Origin: Gambelia wislizenii
Taxonomy: Eukaryota > Chordata > Lepidosauria > Squamata > Crotaphytidae
NCBI GenBank assembly: GCA_030847615.1
Contig: JAUMIR010000003.1
Span: 74,720,001 to 74,784,000 of the forward strand
DNA length: 64,000 nt
Direction: 5' to 3'
Position 1 is the stretch's first letter; the number at the start of each line of letters is the position of its first letter. Both the position numbers and the translations under genes were made by a program. The notes under the pieces are model-generated. The model was not told the DNA's origin. It saw only the letters and a program-made list of their open reading frames with translations, and made no database searches. This document shows positions 13,400-25,770 of the stretch, piece after piece.

Positions 13400-13618
13400 T
13401 GCCTAAATATCCTAAAAGCACAAGAGCCTGTCTGTCTTGGAAGCTAAGCAGGGTCAGCCCTTGTTAGTATTGGATGGTAGACCACCAATGAATACTAGGT
13501 GTTGTAGGCTATATTTCAGAGGAAATGTGGCAAAACCATCTCTGAGTATTCCTTGTCTAAGAAAAACCTTATGAAATTCATGGGGACACTATACAAGAAA
13601 CTTGAAGGCATATACAGG
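13400..13618 (+). mobile_element. 5S rRNA-derived SINE, second copy
   Basis: TCTTGGAAGCTAAGCAGGGT, then TTGTTAGTATTGGATGGTAG and GTGTTGTAGGCT follow the 5S rRNA order. The rest matches the 2470-2706 copy through TATTTCAGAGGAAA to CTTGAAGGCATATAC. Same orientation as the first copy. Confidence 0.87.
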
Positions 13619-16324
13619 CACATTGTAAGTATGGCAGCTACATGCAGACAGTGCCAAGGAGGGATAACCGTTGCAAAATCTTCCCATTCCCCCAGACATG
13701 GTACCTTAAAAAATGGTAAACCAGACAGGGGTGGGGGCAACAATTACTTATCTTTGGCAGCAGCCACTGTACCTGTAGCTGTACATTTAGCAGACACAGG
13801 TATACTTTTCCAGCATTGCAGCTATTGTTGTTGTTATTCTTATTATCAGCCTTGCAAGGCTCTTGTACAAGTTCAAAAGCCTACTAAGCCACCTGTCTGG
13901 GGGGGAAACCCTTTGTAGTTCCAGCTTTTGCTTGCACCTAAGAGAGGCTTGTGTAGGAGGAGGCCAACTCCTTCCTGGTGCTATACCTTTGTGGTAGCAG
14001 CCATTATACTGATGTGCACATGTGTAATTGGCCCCTAGGAATCCATTTGAATTTTGTTTGTTTTGCTCTTTTAAATGGGCAATTGCAACTCCACTACTTC
14101 TCAATCACACTTGCACATTTCCTGCCCTGGTTTTCAAACTCTGTAGTGTGGGAGCGGGTAGATAATAGTCACAAAATAATACAGGGCAGACTGGTTGTGT
14201 CTACATATGAATATCTTACATGCAATATTCTTGAAGGAATTTCTGTACAGGCTGCTTCATAGATGCTCTTGGAGTTTTGTTTCCCTCTGTGTCCAGCAGG
14301 TCAATGATTTCTGGATGGTGCCATGAAACAGCTCTGTTCTAGGGGACAGGTAGTGCACCACCAACTTCAACCATTGTCCAAGAAAATGAGAACTTTCTTC
14401 TGTAGCTCAGAAGGAAGCTGGTGTCTCCCAGAACAGGAAAGGTGTTTTTAGGTGTAGAGCATCCAGAATTGAAATGGTGTGATGATGGAATACTGTGATG
14501 ATGCAACACGACAGTGTTCACTGCTGATATCACAACTCCTCTAAGCAAATAATGCAAAAGAGCACAGCATAATGGGTGCACTAGTAGATGCTATCAAGAT
14601 GGCAATCTTAAACATTCTGGATTTTGCACATTAAGAAAAAAGGTGGAAGAAGCCCTGGGAAAACACAGGAGCACCATCAGTAGAGGATGATGCTGTCTAC
14701 ATCTCCCACAAACTTCCATAAGTGAAACACGGCAAGGTCACAGTAAAAATTTATCCTGGAAACAACCTCAATCTCTTCAGTACCTAAAGGACAATGCTGG
14801 AACATTTTGTGGGTGCCACTAGGACAGCCTAGGAGTTTTTTTTTTTCTTGACAGTTGTGGCAACAGCCACCACTTTAGATAATTAAAGGTGGTTAAGTTC
14901 ATGGAGGAGGATGGCATCACTGGTTATCTATGCAGCTACATGCTACAAATACCAGAAGTGTCCTGCTTCTGGGCTTCCCTTAGGTATCTGATTTTTGGGA
15001 AGCAAGAACCTGGAACAAATAAGCCTTTAGTCTGTTCAGACCTTGGAAAAGTTTTTGGAATTTTTCCAAGCTCTGGATCTGATCCAGTGGGGTTCTGATT
15101 AACACTTTTTAAAACCACAAAATACTTCATGAAAAATAGTTGTTGTGCATACTCGCTGTTGAAGAACTATCAGGCTGTGAAGGAAGGCAGGAGAGATAAT
15201 GCTAAAAGGAGAAAACATCAGCAATCCCAGCACCAAAAGGAAATGGTGGGGAGAAGCCCAGTGGATCTGAGGGCTTGGTGTGCCATTTGCAAGGAACAAC
15301 AGCCCATTAGGAGCCATCAAGCCAGTTTAACTAAGAAACATAAATGGGGAGGAGTGATTAGGAAGCCTCATCAGACCACTTCTTGTGCAACTAAGGGAAT
15401 GAGTGGTATGTGAAGGAACTCTTATCAGAAGTTACAGCATTTGAGAGAGGAATACTGAGCTCAAGAGTCCAGCATCTTGAAATATTTTGTCTAAAGGCCA
15501 GTTCAGGTTGATGTGAATACATCAGCCCACAACTCTGCTTTGTCCATCATCACAATTGGGTTGCTTTCAGCACTGTGCCCTTGAGCACATATTAATAACC
15601 TCCATGACAGGAACCAAAGAGACTAGAGTACAGCACACCCAGGCAGAGAAGTCACTCATGGACACTATGGCATAAACAGAGTGTCTGTAGCTGCACAAGA
15701 TAGTGGAGCCAGCATTTTGCTTTTTTGTGTGTTGCTGGAAACATGGTGCTACATTTGCTATATAACCACCCCTCTGTAGTTTCTTGCCTGGATATGTTCT
15801 TCAGATGCAATTCTGCCCACTTTCCTTCTACCCTGCACAAGTCCTTGGAAGATAAATTGCCTTTGTACAAAAGAGACATTCTGTAAGAAAACCAGTATTT
15901 TCTGAAGGAAGCTGCCAGGAGGACTTGGAAATGTATGATGAGTTAGCCAAGGACAGTCCTGCTCAACAAAAAACGTTACACAGTATTGGGAAGTGTTAGG
16001 GTTGGCTGTTTGACTGTCCAAGTCATATAAGTTGTTTCAAGGAACATTTCTTCCCAATCCCAGCACTTTCTTCTGCTTTTAACTAGGCAAAGCCAGAGCA
16101 GACCAGCATAAGCTTTGCAAAATGGACACCAGGGGGACGAAAGAATAGCAGGAGAAAGAAAACAGACTGCTGGAAAAAGCCACATCAATAGAAATCTTGC
16201 TGGCACTGCTTCCACAGTAGTGCCTAGCTCTGCACTTTGGGAACAGGCCACAGGGCTCAGCATAGGCAGAGACCCTCCATTTAGCTAGTAAGATTTAGTG
16301 AGTCAGCGAGGGTGAATGTATGCT

Positions 16325-16398
16325 CTTCATAGGATCACAGAATCTTAGAGCTGAAAGAGACCACAAGGGCCATCCAATCCCATCCCCAGCCATGCACG
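16325..16398 (-). mobile_element. CR1 3' end fragment
   Basis: ATAGGATCACAGAATCTTAG followed by GAGACCACAAGGGCCATCCA is the inverted last 70 bases of CR1. Confidence 0.85.
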
Positions 16399-17283
16399 AT
16401 GGGACTTCAGTACAGTTGAGTGGGAACGAAAATTGTAATAGCTATAGTCCTTTCAACTCAGCAGCAAATGTGACATGTCAAGATTGAAAGTCGCTCTTTC
16501 AACACAGCTAATAAACGTACAGGAAACCTGCCCTCTTTTGTATCTCTTTTGTATAGCTCAGAAACAGGTACTCCTGTCTCCCATCAACACTGAGGATATG
16601 GCAGGACAGGAGTGCCGCACACAGGCTCAAAACCCCGAATCCTGCCCCTTTTAACTTTCAGCCCAAATACACTTATTCCCCCCCCCCGCCCCGCTGGCTC
16701 TGAGGACAAGTAGGGGACACCACACTCACAAGCAGCATAGTCTAAACTTAGGCTCCTGGGTGTGAAATCTATCCAGGATGCTCTGCAGGGAGACATCAGG
16801 CAACACCTCCTGAATGAAACAAACAACCAGGCCTGGGAGCTGGGGACAGGGCAGTAATGAATGCTGCAGATGAGAAGTGGCTGCATGAAGGTGGCAACCC
16901 CAGCCAAATGTGAATGTCTGCGTAGTATGGAAAGAGATGAGGGTGTAACAACACAGAGCTGAATGCTCTATATGGCAAGACAGAGGGGCATGAGTGGGAT
17001 TTCCATGAAACAGTGGGTTAAAATGGAAAATGTGCTTGTTCTGTGTCTCCCCAAGTTTCTGAGACACATGGATGACCAAGTACTGTATCCAATTAGATGG
17101 ACAGAGGGTGGCATTTCAACAGAATCAGTTTCAAGCACATAGAAATTCAATACATAGAAAATCTATCTGCAAGGAAAAAAGGGAGAACGTGACCAAGGAC
17201 ATCTGGTTCACTGTGAATCTCAGCCCTGTCACAACTACCCTGCTCAACTGGCATTACGTTAGCACAAATACCACCTTTCATCA

Positions 17284-17472
17284 TAGAATCACCATCAAAT
17301 CATAGAGTTGGAAGAGACCACAGGGCCATCTAGTCCAGCCCCCTGCCATGCAGGAGTACCCAATCAAATCATTCCCGACAGATGGCCATCCAGCCTCTGT
17401 TTAAAAGCCTCCCAAGAAGGATCCACCACCACACTCCGAGGCAGTGTATTCCACTTCCAAACAGCTCTTATT
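17284..17472 (-). mobile_element. CR1 3' end fragment with part of the ORF2 C-terminus
   Basis: The stretch reads from inverted TTCTATGA-type terminal sequence through GAGACCACAGGGCCATCTAG and CAGATGGCCATCCAGCCTCT to the region encoding WNTLP...SLEVFKQRL in intact copies. The frame has small indels and is broken. Confidence 0.9.
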
Positions 17473-17701
17473 TCTGATCAATTTGGGAAGGACTTCTAGT
17501 TTTTTAATCCAATATGTTATCCAGTATGGCAGAAAAGATAGTTACAAGGCTCTTTATTATAAAATCTTTCATCACCAAGGAATGTAAAAGAAATACTTAG
17601 TACTTTTAGATTCACTTGAAGCTATAGAATTTGTCTGTCCCTTTCTGGAAAGATACTGAAGTAGCTCAACTAAACTGGACTAAACTTTTGAGTCCCAGAC
17701 T

Positions 17702-17753
17702 GGGGGAAAGGAAGGAAGGAAGGAAATAAATAAATAAATAAAATTATAATAAT
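17702..17753. repeat. (GGAA)n / (TAAA)n / (AAT)n microsatellite cluster
   Basis: Three short simple-sequence runs lie next to each other: GGAAGGAAGGAAGG, AAATAAATAAATAAA and ATTATAATAATAATT. Confidence 0.85.
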
Positions 17754-20700
17754 AATTCCTGACTAACATGAGCCCAGCTATTTCAGAAAGAGAATAATGG
17801 CACTGGGAGGGAGGGTACTAGAGTTAAGGCAGGAGCTGAGATAGAGAATAAAGATGTGCAAGAGAGGCATGGGATCTGATCAGATGATGTAACTGCGCAA
17901 GTGGTATAACAGCTGAGCAACAGGAAGTGTGTGTGCATATGTGTGCACATGTGGCATATCTCACAAATGCATACAAGAGTGATTTCATACATTTGGAATG
18001 ACAGTGCCACAAGCTATAGGCACAGAAGACTGATTATTCCAACTGGGTCCATTCAACATGTCTACTTCCTTGCAAAAGCAAATCACATATTGCTAAAACC
18101 ACAATTTGGACATGAAACTCTGAAAAAAAATAACGTTTTGAGGGATACTGCTCCACAAGGTGAGGTCATCTTACTCTTTACTTGTGTGCTGGAAACAGTA
18201 AAAAAAAAGTCTCTTTATACATGCATTTGACTTTGCTTTCATCAACTTGACTTACTGTCTCTCTGTGTTTTTATTGTTCCTTATGCTTTTAGCTTATTGT
18301 AAATGTGTTTTAAAGATCGGCTACTGATTTTAAACATAACTATGATATCTTACTAAGCCTAGTCTTCCAAATCTTCACTAATGTTTTCATCTTTACCAGT
18401 CCCCCTTCTCTTTATACAGGATATGTAACCCACCTTGCTTGCCCTTTATGGATCCAGTGCAGTCAGGCTCTTCTGTAGGAAGGCACAGCTTCCAAATCCT
18501 GCTTTCAGCCCACATACTCGTCCCTCCCCACTTCCTGTTTCCCTTTTTCTGCCTCCTACAAAACAGTAATTATTGCTGGGAGCAATACACAAGCAATTGC
18601 AATCAGTGGCTGAATGAGCAAAGCAAATGTATGAGTCAGTCTTAGAGAACCCTTGGTGGGGCCAGTTTCTGGTTATGGTAGGGTGTATTCTGGAGTCACA
18701 CTACTTAAGGAAAAGGAAACATGTCAGTCAATCGCATGGCATGATACCAAATGAGATTCTCCAAGGGAGGATTCACATGCTACATTTTGGGAATCATTCC
18801 AGTATCTTCACATGCATTCACAGGCAAATGTGATGTGTAAATTGGTAACATATGGATCTGACTCATTGAAAGACCTGTGAAATCAAGAAATCCAAAACAG
18901 TCTAGGAATGTCATAGGCCTATCAGTAAATCAAGCCCATGTGTTAGCAATTTTGCATATTATGTTTATCCATGCATGCAGAATGAATCCTGAAGCTACAG
19001 GAACATACTGTCCAAAACAGCCCGAGCCCCAGAGAAACAAGAGAAGGAGACACAAGCAACACTCTACCCATAACACAAATTCAGTCATCACTGAGTCCCA
19101 GGGCAAGCCAGAGTGCAAGCCTGATTTTAACAGCACAGGACCCATCACCAAAAGCCAATATAATGGCCCTTAAGCTGGCATAATTAGGGACACACACATT
19201 AGAAGTTGTGATGGAATGTGCTGAAGGTATCAGTGCTCGGGATCCGACCCTTCCCAAAGTTTTATGGGATGTTTAGTGCTGTGCTGGATTATCACCAGCT
19301 AAAGGAAAACTTTGCTATCCGGTGAGAAAAAACACAAACACCTTCATAAGAGCTTCCCTACTACCCCTCTAGACTTCAGCTTAATGTACACCACTGAATC
19401 TCTTTCTTAGAAGGCAACCGTTACTTAATCCAGAATTCATCAGCCAAAAGGCTTGTACAGTACTTAACTGGGCAGTTTCCAGATGGCATTCTGGGATAAA
19501 TTGTACTACAGATATATTTGTGCCATTTTTTCTTACAATTCAGCTGAGCTCACATTGCCTATGCTTCCAAAATGCCAGCAATACATCACCAGGAGTGCCA
19601 GCCCAACTTTTCATAATCACTTAAAGGTAAAGACCACCACAAAGCTTTACAGCAGTTCCAGATTTCTATGACAGACAGAAGCCCAGATCTCCTAACACCA
19701 CAATAAAAGCATTTTTACTTGAAACTGTCACTGCACCATGTTCAACAGGGCTTACTCCCAGGTAAGTATAGAAAAGACAGAAGCCTAAAGCAAGAATTTG
19801 ACATGCTTATAAAAGCTATTTGGTGGGTGCACATTCTACAGCCCTCTCAGATGTCTTGAATACTCTCCTCACAGCAGCTGATTTCCCATCAATGTATACA
19901 TATCATTCCTTCTCCAATGCTGTTAGCAGGCAGAATGTGGAGAGAAGACTGTCCACTCCCCCTTCCCCAGCAAGGTGTGCATACAGTACATGTATACGTA
20001 GGCTTCCAACTGTGAGCCAGCAACAAACATGGCTGAAAAGTTTGTGCACCCCATATTAAATCAGAAGTGGGGCAGGGGGAAGCAGGAGAATGCTACTTTT
20101 TAAAAAGACATAATTTCCCAGAAGGCTCTTTCTATTGATGCCACCTCCTCGCTGTGCCCGGTGTTAGACTCACAGAATACTGTACTATACCCTTTCCATA
20201 CTATGTAGCAAAATAATGACTGGCAGTAGCTCCCAAGGGATTTTGCCAAAGATGTAAAGTACGTGCTCTAAAACTGAGCTGCAGTCTTTCCCATTTCTCA
20301 TAACTCAGCAGCACTACCCTGGCACCCAGCAGGTAGCTCTTGCTGCCCATAACAATTTGCAAACAAGCAAACTGTGTGACGTGTTTTCTTTTTAAAGTGT
20401 ATGCTCAAGTCTTCCAAGGAGCAAATTCTGGAAGGGTAGATGGAAACACCTTAGTAAGTAGCACCAGGAATGTAAATAAAACATGTCATGGCACTGTAAG
20501 ACTAGCTTATTGTGGTGGTGAGGTTTCACAAGAGCTACTTCCTTTACAGATGCATGCAGTGAGTGCAATAAGCACTGTATAAAGAAGAGATTTAAATTTT
20601 ACTCTGTTGTAGGATTTTGGAAACCATAGCCCCCAAGTAATGTTTTCAAGCTATGTTGGTTGATTATCAATGTTCATGCCAAAGAAAAGTCACCAATATG

Positions 20701-22229
20701 ATGCCATAACATTTAAATTAAAAAAAAATCCAGCAAGCCCAAATCACCTGTACAAATGGGTAAAGCTCTTCAAGAACCCCAGACAGAACATGCTACACAG
20801 TTCCTCCTCAGTCCATCATGGAATGGCACTTACTCCATTTCCAGAGACAGAAAATGCAAGATGGCATAAATCAAGAGCAGGCAGTAAGTTCTGCCAATGG
20901 CATCTAGTATCAGTGTGTCTGCAGGCCTCAGCAAAGTTAAGCCTGAGGTCTCGCTGCATCTTGGGGAGGGAGGGAGCACCTCAGGACAAGCCTGCTTCTG
21001 AAAACAAGAGCAAGCACATAGCTAGGCAAGAATTCTTGTATCACTTGGATTTGCAGGTTTAAGAAATAACCATAATCATCCCTGAGCAGCCTAATACAGA
21101 AACTATGCCTTAGGTCCTCCTGCCCATACAGGCCTCTCTCTTCTGCTGAACAGCCAGCTCAGTCCTGTCTCCAAAAAAATCCTGCAACAGTATGTGCACA
21201 CCAGTGCTGATGATACACACCGCTGATGAGCTAATGGAGCTACAGCTGTTTCTGCTATTGATCCAACTAATGCAGGCCCAGCATTGTGAAAATGATCTGA
21301 CCCATCTGGAGTGGGAACCAGTTGTGCTCTCAACTGACCTGGACTAAGAAGAGTCAGGCCAGGTCTTGTGCACATGAGTCCATGCCACAGAGGATCACAT
21401 GTACACAGCAAAGCCCAGAGTAACTCCCTTCTCCTCATCCTGCAAAAGAGTTACAGGGCCTTTTGAACCTGGAATCAGACAAGTGTTTTGCAGCCTAACT
21501 TTAGAGAAGGCCCTGTTCTCCTAACAGCAAAAAAACCAGCCTTGACTAATAATGCCCTCATCACATGCTGGGAAGATATCTGTCCTGAAGGATCACTAAT
21601 GAAGAAGCTTGGGTCTGTAATTTGTTAACTCACCTGAGTCTCCATGGAGCATCTGCTGGCCTCAAGGCAGCCCCTAACCCACCTGGTATGCCCTGTGTCT
21701 GGGGGGAGAAGGCACAGGAGTTTCCATTTCCAACCTAGCTGGTGAGACGGGCTGGGCTGCCTCTTACATAAGACATAGGTGAGTTTCTGGGACATCCCAC
21801 ACTTTACCTAGCCAAGGAGTATAAGGGACCGGAAGGAATTGGGGTTTCTGAGGGAGGAGACATCCACTAACCACAAAAGAAGACATTCCCACAGAGACCC
21901 TTCTCCCCTTCCAGTGAAGTGCAGATTGCTCCAGTCAGTTCAGATCACTTCAGGCTCCCAGAATGGAAACCTCCCATTTGAAACATAAGAGGAAACCACA
22001 AGCTCCTCTACCCATTCATCTGGGTCACACAGCCTTTATGTGACCTATCCTCAAACGCTGGGCCTCTGTTCAGCTGGGGCAGGGAAAGACCGCAGAGTGG
22101 TGCCAGTTCCCAGGCTTGGTACCTCCCGGGGGGGGGGTTCAGGGTTTTTTTGGGGGGGGAGTAGATGGAAGAGAGAGGGAGGGAGAGGACTTCCCCAGCA
22201 AGGGCCGGGAGGAGAGGGAGGAGGAGGGG

Positions 22230-22880
22230 GTGCTGGGGCTCCATGGCGGTTCTCTTCTCCGCGGCCGAGCCCCCTTCTCTGCTCCGGGGCTGGACAGGGT
22301 GTCACCCAACCGAAGCCACGCACTCACTCACCTGCTCGCTTGCGGGGGTGCCCCGGGGTGGCCGGCCGCTCTCTGCGCTGTCTCCCCACGCAGCTGCCCA
22401 TGGCTGCAGCCCCCCGAGACCCTCACACGCCTGAGCCCGGCTCAGGGCTCTCCCGCTCCTCATGGGGCCGGGTCCCCAAATCCGGAGCAGCACCCAAACT
22501 TTACAAGGCGCGGCTCTGTCCCCGTCGCCTTCTCCTTCGCCGCCTCTTCCCTCTCGCTCTCTTCTTCTTAGGTTGGCTGCAGCCCAGGCAGGCCCAGCGG
22601 CTCCCAGGCTGGCGGCTCGGCTCCGCTGCTGCTGGTGGTGGTGCTGGTGCCAGGGCGGCCGCCACTCCGCCGATTGCTGAAGGCTGTGAGCCGGGGAGGA
22701 TCCCCCGGCTCTGGGGTGGGTGGGGGGACACTTGGAGCCCCTCCTTCTCCAGGTGAGCATGTGACTGGGTGGCAGGCAGGAGCCCCGGCTCCTCTCCGCC
22801 CTCTCAATGCCCACCCAGGAAGAGGAGGGACCCGGACGCTGGCCAGGACTCCACTCGGCACTGATGATGCCTAGCATGAG
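22230..22880 (-). promoter_or_regulatory. UBTD1: UBTD1 5' UTR and CpG-rich promoter region
   Basis: This is the most GC- and CpG-rich stretch of the left third of the window. It surrounds the UBTD1 start codon and extends upstream on the minus strand to about 22800. The transcription start cannot be fixed from sequence. On the far side it ends abruptly at a retroposon copy beginning near 22886. Several long overlapping open frames on both strands here are by-products of GC richness. Confidence 0.75.
22332..22402 (-). CDS. UBTD1: UBTD1 exon 1 coding part (ubiquitin domain-containing protein 1)
   Basis: The minus strand from 22402 reads MGSCVGRQRRERP, then ATPGHPRKRA plus one base, followed directly by the donor GTGAGTGAGTG at 22331. 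Mammalian UBTD1 starts MGNCVGRQRRERP and ends its first coding exon at the same lysine-arginine-alanine-glycine stretch (from memory), so the match covers nearly all of the exon. UBTD1 is a small cytosolic protein with a C-terminal ubiquitin-like domain that binds UBE2D-type E2 enzymes and has been linked to p53 stabilisation. Gly2 followed by a cysteine looks like an N-terminal lipidation signal, but this is inference. Only this exon lies in the window; the next exon would have to be left of position 1. It sits head-to-head with MMS19, as in other vertebrates. The exon has no long open frame and is easily missed. Confidence 0.93.
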
Positions 22881-22885
22881 GAGGG

Positions 22886-23640
22886 AAATTTTTTTTTGAG
22901 GAGGGATTTTTTTTATTGGAATAAGACCATTCTACTGAAAAATACACCCGACCGCACAAGGCCGTAACAAAAACGCAAACATAATAAGTGTTTTCCTCTT
23001 TTCTTACTAATACAAAAATAAAACTATCTATCCTAACACTAATATATTTTCCTCTTAATCTAAACACACTATAATCACATTATATTTACACATCATAATT
23101 ATACCTATTCGGGGGAAAATTAATAAAAGATTAATTAAAAAATAATAATACAAAAATACAATAATAATAAAATATTTTTGTATTTAGTGGGGTTGTCTCA
23201 CTAAACCACGGCCAAAACTTTTTCCAACGATGGTTTGGCAATTTCTCTTTTTCACTCAGAGCTAAATTTTCAATTACGTTCTTGACATAATAAGCAGCGC
23301 CTTTTACATCCTGCAGATTTTGACTTTTCACCTCCTTTTGTCTTTGGAAAACTAACCCTAACATCACATAGAGGTTTACCAGGCGCACCGTGGGCCAGGG
23401 CACTTTCCAAAAACTCTCAGCCATGGAACCAGACTCCTTCCTCTTCCTCTTTTGGCCCACTGACTTTCTGGGTCCCCTGACACCCTCTGGAGGTTCAGTC
23501 CCTGAAAGCAGGCCTGCTGTGCCAAATCTGGCCAATCCAGGACCCAGGCCACCTCTTCCCATGTTTCCCAGGTACTCAGGCAGTCCTTGAGGGCTGGAGG
23601 CTAAGAGGGCTTCTTCCATTTACTCTTACCGCCCTTCTTC
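22886..23640 (-). mobile_element. Unrecognised retroposon family, copy A (longest)
   Basis: On the minus strand a 162-codon frame (23619 to 23131) contains KRKRKESGSMAESFWKVPW, then QNLQDVKGAAYYVKNVIENL and LSEKEKLPNHRWKKFWPWF. It is followed by an AT-rich 3' region ending ATTCCAATAAAAAAAATCCC near 22890, that is, an AATAAA-type signal and an A-run. The QNLQDVKG...NHRW block and the 3' region recur in copies B (23716-24085, 3' region only) and C (35076-36112). I do not recognise the protein. The shared 3' end with variable 5' ends indicates retroposition. Whether it is a host-gene retrocopy family or a mobile element in its own right is open. Confidence 0.6.
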
Positions 23641-23715
23641 CATTTACTCCTACCGTGAGAGTTCTAGCAAGACTCTCACCATACCTCAAGCCCAGGTGGG
23701 TGGGGATTAGGAATT

Positions 23716-24085
23716 CTTTATTGGAATAAGACCATTCTTCTGAAAAATACAGCCGACCTCAAAAGGCAATAACAATAACGCAAAAATAATAATAATTGTT
23801 TCCCTCTTTTCTTACTAATACAAAAATAAAACTATCCTAACACTAATATATTTCCTCTTAATCTAAACACACTATAATCACTTTTTTTTCATTTCCAATG
23901 AACATTATATTTACATATTACAATTATATCTATTTGGAAAAGAAAAAAACCAATAAAAGATTAATAAAAATAATACAAAAATACAATAATAATAATAATA
24001 AAATATTTATTTAAAATATCTTTGTATGTTATTGCTGGGGTTGTCTCACTAAACCATGGCCAAAACTTTTTCCAACTTTTTCCAG
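23716..24085 (-). mobile_element. Unrecognised retroposon family, copy B (5'-truncated)
   Basis: Matches copy A from the TTCCAATAAAGAATTCC-like 3' end through the AT-rich region to the block encoding KKFWPWFSET-like residues, where it stops at TTTTCCAACTTTTTCCAGG. It carries about 60 extra AT-rich bases relative to copy A. Same orientation as A, 76 bp further from UBTD1. Confidence 0.65.
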
Positions 24086-24125
24086 GTGGGTGGGTAGCCA
24101 GATGGGGGAAAGCCAAATCCCTCCT

Positions 24126-24187
24126 AGAATCCTAGAGTTGGAAGAGCCCACAAGGGCTATCTAGTCCAACCTGCTGCCCTACATGGG
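24126..24187 (-). mobile_element. CR1 3' end fragment
   Basis: TAGAATCCTAGAGTTGGAAG then CAAGGGCTATCTAGTCCAAC is the inverted CR1 terminus, about 60 bases long. Confidence 0.8.
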
Positions 24188-24189
24188 GC

Positions 24190-24238
24190 TTTTTTTTCCT
24201 TTTCCAAATATGTATCATTGTAATGTGTAACTTCTAAT
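24190..24238 (+). mobile_element. Short fragment of the unrecognised retroposon family, opposite orientation
   Basis: CCAAATATGTATCATTGTAA followed by TGTGTAACTTCTAATT matches copy C at about 35366-35401 in the plus orientation. Copies A and B, only a few hundred bases away, are in the minus orientation. It ends where the LINE endonuclease fragment begins. Confidence 0.5.
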
Positions 24239-25770
24239 TCTGCACTGGGCATCACTCGAGTATGACGGACATCGCGAATGTTTCTCTGGCCGACTAGAAC
24301 ATAGTCAATGAGGTGCCAATGTTTGGATCAGGGATGCATCCAGGTTGTCTTCAAGCTGTCTTTCTGCTGAAAGATAGTGTTTGTAATAGTCAGTTGTTGT
24401 TCTGCACAGAACTCTAGCAAGAGGTGTCTGTTATCATTGCAAATTTCCAACACCATGTTTGCCTAAGACACCTTTCCAGGCTTCAGAATTCTTTCCTACT
24501 CTGGCAGTGAAGTCACCAAGGATAATAGTTTTTTTTTTCTACAGGGACTTTTTGTATGAGGTGGCGTAAGTCTGTATAGAATTTGTCTTTCTCTACAGGG
24601 TTGGCTTGCATAGTTGGGGCATATATACTAAAGAGAACAACATGTGGGAGGCGTAAGGAAATAATGCGATCAGAGTGTCCTGTTGGCAAGGTTTCGAATT
24701 TGGAGGCAATGGAATTTTTAATCATGAAGCCTACTCCTGAAAGATGTTTCGATTTTGGGTTTGCCAGACCAGTAAAGTGTGTAGCCGGTGCAGTGTTCTT
24801 TAAGGCTGCCTTCCTCATGGAAACGAACTTCACTAAGAGCAGCGATGTCAATATTAAGCCGTGATAGTTCATGGGCTATTAGAGCAGAACGACGCTCAGG
24901 CCGTCCACTATCTTCAGAGTCTCGCATGGTTCTGATGTTCCAGCATGCAAGCGTCAGTTTATTTACACCTTTGGAGGCCGGTGTGCGCCTTTGTTTCTTT
25001 GCCTTGGTTTGACTGCATCAGAAGATTCCCGTTGGCTGCGGCTAGCCAACCAGGTAGTTGGGGATGAGCTTTCGTTAGGCCACCTTTTCTAGGCCCTTCT
25101 CCATATGGAGCAAGCAGTGCTTTGCTTAAAAAAGGCTGCTTGGTCGTTCAGGATGCTGCCGAACAAGACTGTCATCTCCCAGGTCAGCCTCGAGCGACCA
25201 AAGTCCTGAACCGCCTGCATGCAGGGCTGGGTCTGCGGCTTCCAGTGCATCTTTACATCTGCCGTTTTGTCCCTCACCTATCGCTACAGGGCTTTTTTTG
25301 GGGGGGGGGTTGGATTTGTCCTTCGAGCCTGTGCAATGGATTTTTCTGGTGGAGCGCAGCATGCACAGAACTGGCCTCACCCTTTAAACCAAAGGTTCAT
25401 CTGCTGGCCTTGCAAGCATGGACGGTAGCAGCGAGGTCCTCGGGCCGTAGGTTTGATTAGAGTTTCCTTCTCTTAGATGGTTGACCTTACAGGGTTGAAC
25501 GAGCACCATCTGCCCGGGTTTGGGATTAGAGTTTTCCTTCTCCTAGGATGGTTGCCATAAGGCTAGAGAGCCCATCCTGCCCTTTGACGCTCTTTGTCAG
25601 ACCCTTCGGTTTTGACCTGTCTGGCATGGGAGACCCTACCAGTGGCTATTATGCCACCGCCAGCATAGATCAAAACATCATTAGGGTACGCAAGCCTCTC
25701 TCCCACGACAAGGGGGCGTCAATGGAGAGGACTCATTTAACCAACCTATGAAAAGATGGAACGCTGAGTA
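24236..25770 (-). mobile_element. Endonuclease-RT LINE, 5' half with apurinic endonuclease-like domain
   Basis: Minus-strand frames at 24927-24718 and 24872-24513 carry RPERRSALIAHELSRLNIDI, AALSEVRF and then HLSGVGFMIKNSIASKF, PTGHSDRIISLRLP and FSIYAPTMQANPVEKDKFY. This is the N-terminal exonuclease-endonuclease-phosphatase fold of a non-LTR element (DIAALSE catalytic Glu region, YAPT). Small indels break the frame. 25000-25770 is the upstream leader of the same element, without a convincing frame. The element stops at about 24236 after [15 protein letters not shown] sequence and a GDFN-like region. The matching 3' half occurs elsewhere in the window (4220-5231). Confidence 0.82.

Larger units (their letters stand above)
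1..22331 (-). other. UBTD1: UBTD1 intron 1 (partial, continues past the left edge)
   Basis: Everything left of the UBTD1 exon 1 donor is read as intron 1 of that gene. No open frame in this stretch resembles the UBTD1 ubiquitin-like domain or its central region, which would need two exons of roughly 230 and 400 coding bases. They must therefore lie beyond position 1. UBTD1 intron 1 is also very long in mammals (established knowledge, from memory). The stretches 1-940, 5235-11045, 13620-16320, 16400-17280 and 17475-22050 show no gene, only AT-rich unique sequence and short microsatellites; other repeats are listed separately. That this is all one intron is inference from the missing exons. Confidence 0.8.

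Noticed and set aside
22040..22756. 238-codon plus-strand frame and several overlapping frames on both strands
   Set aside because: They lie in the UBTD1 CpG-rich region, have low-complexity Pro/Gly/Arg/Ser composition in every frame, and overlap the real UBTD1 exon on the minus strand.
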